Assembly (NCBI GenBank): GCA_963677445.2
Contig: CAXXGF010000038.1
Coordinates: 124,001 to 188,000 of the forward strand
From: G963677445 sp963677445
Lineage (GTDB): Bacteria > Bacteroidota > Ignavibacteria > Ignavibacteriales > Melioribacteraceae
Length of the DNA stretch: 64,000 nt
Reading direction: 5' to 3'
The translations under genes were made by a program, and so were the position numbers. The notes beneath the pieces are model-generated. The model ran no database searches and was not told where the DNA came from. It worked only from the letters and a program-made list of their open reading frames with translations. Positions 63,845 through 64,000 of this stretch are shown here, one piece after another; within the stretch, counting starts at the first letter, position 1, and every line of letters begins with the position of its first letter.

Positions 63845-64000
63845 TCAGATAACCAAAAACTCCTTCCAAATCTTATACAGCTCATAGGTGGCGAAGACAT
63901 CATCGGCGTTATAGGCGGCGATTTCTTTCAGCTTACCCGCTTTTACCTCCATTCCGGTTACTCCTTTTCTTTTGGGGGAATCGATCCCGAATGCGTGGCA
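63845..64000 (-). CDS. DnaQ/PolB-like 3'-5' exonuclease, C-terminal end only
   Basis: The last 51 residues of a gene that enters from the right edge and stops at TGA (minus) 63847-63845. Visible motif A-A-Y-N-A-D-D-V-F-A-T-Y-E-L-Y is the Exo III motif (Y-N-x-x-D-V-x-x-T) of DnaQ-like and PolB-type proofreading exonucleases, preceded by GIDSPKRKGVTGMEV, typical of the 'predicted 3'-5' exonuclease related to PolB exonuclease domain' group. Catalytic Asp/Glu of Exo I and II lie outside the window. Confidence 0.75.
   Translation of the reverse strand, partial: CHAFGIDSPKRKGVTGMEVKAGKLKEIAAYNADDVFATYELYKIWKEFLVI

Overview
The window looks like chromosome from a member of the Bacteroidota/Chlorobi/Ignavibacteriota supergroup, most likely Ignavibacteriota. 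The main clue is a set of secreted proteins that end in a type IX secretion (T9SS) sorting domain with the YPNPFNPST signature. Reg_prop sensors, DUF4783, an OmpA-family porin and long AT-rich intergenic stretches with -10-like sequence fit this. This placement is inference from protein style; there is no 16S rRNA gene in the window.

Layout. 1-1475: the tail of an IS200-type transposase followed by an array of palindromic repeats (541-bp higher-order period). 1606-6097: a small methyltransferase/cupin pair, sucC, a YceI operon, tRNA-Gln and a Panacea-type toxin-antitoxin candidate. 6433-9909: three exported proteins, including a caspase-like protease with Sel1 repeats and a papain-like protease. 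10023-25000, almost all on the minus strand: a tandem adenylate kinase with a degenerate second half, a lipoprotein, a gene block made of DUF4783, a 1270-aa NtrY-like kinase, an AddA-like helicase-nuclease and a lipoprotein amidase, then a fibronectin-type lipoprotein and pyrR-pyrB-pyrC. 25106-32364: OmpA, a divergent Mla-type lipid transport operon whose ATPase has lost most catalytic motifs, and ppk1. 32358-35169: a frameshifted lipoprotein, frameshifted serC and DUF1015. 35366-41379: an amidase and a respiratory module (monoheme cytochrome c, heptaheme cytochrome fused to cytochrome b561, octaheme cytochrome of the tetrathionate reductase family). 41535-44063: exopolysaccharide glycosyltransferase and priming transferase. 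44078-46643: a second tandem array (742-bp unit, about 3.4 copies) in which every complete unit carries the last ~34 codons of an IS200-like transposase. 47110-62500: a surface and secretion region on the minus strand, with four paralogous T9SS cargo proteins, a beta-barrel, a large lipoprotein, a reg_prop-adenylate cyclase, DUF3467, a TPR protein and a propeller T9SS protein. The right edge has a small orphan ORF and the end of a DnaQ-like exonuclease.

The most unusual points are the two palindromic repeat arrays linked to IS200-like transposase tails, the 'dead' MlaF and 'dead' adenylate kinase half, the T9SS paralog family with a homogenised sorting domain, and three one-base deletions in short homopolymers clustered at 28.4-33.2 kb. 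The deletions may be sequence errors and should be resolved before anyone calls those genes broken.
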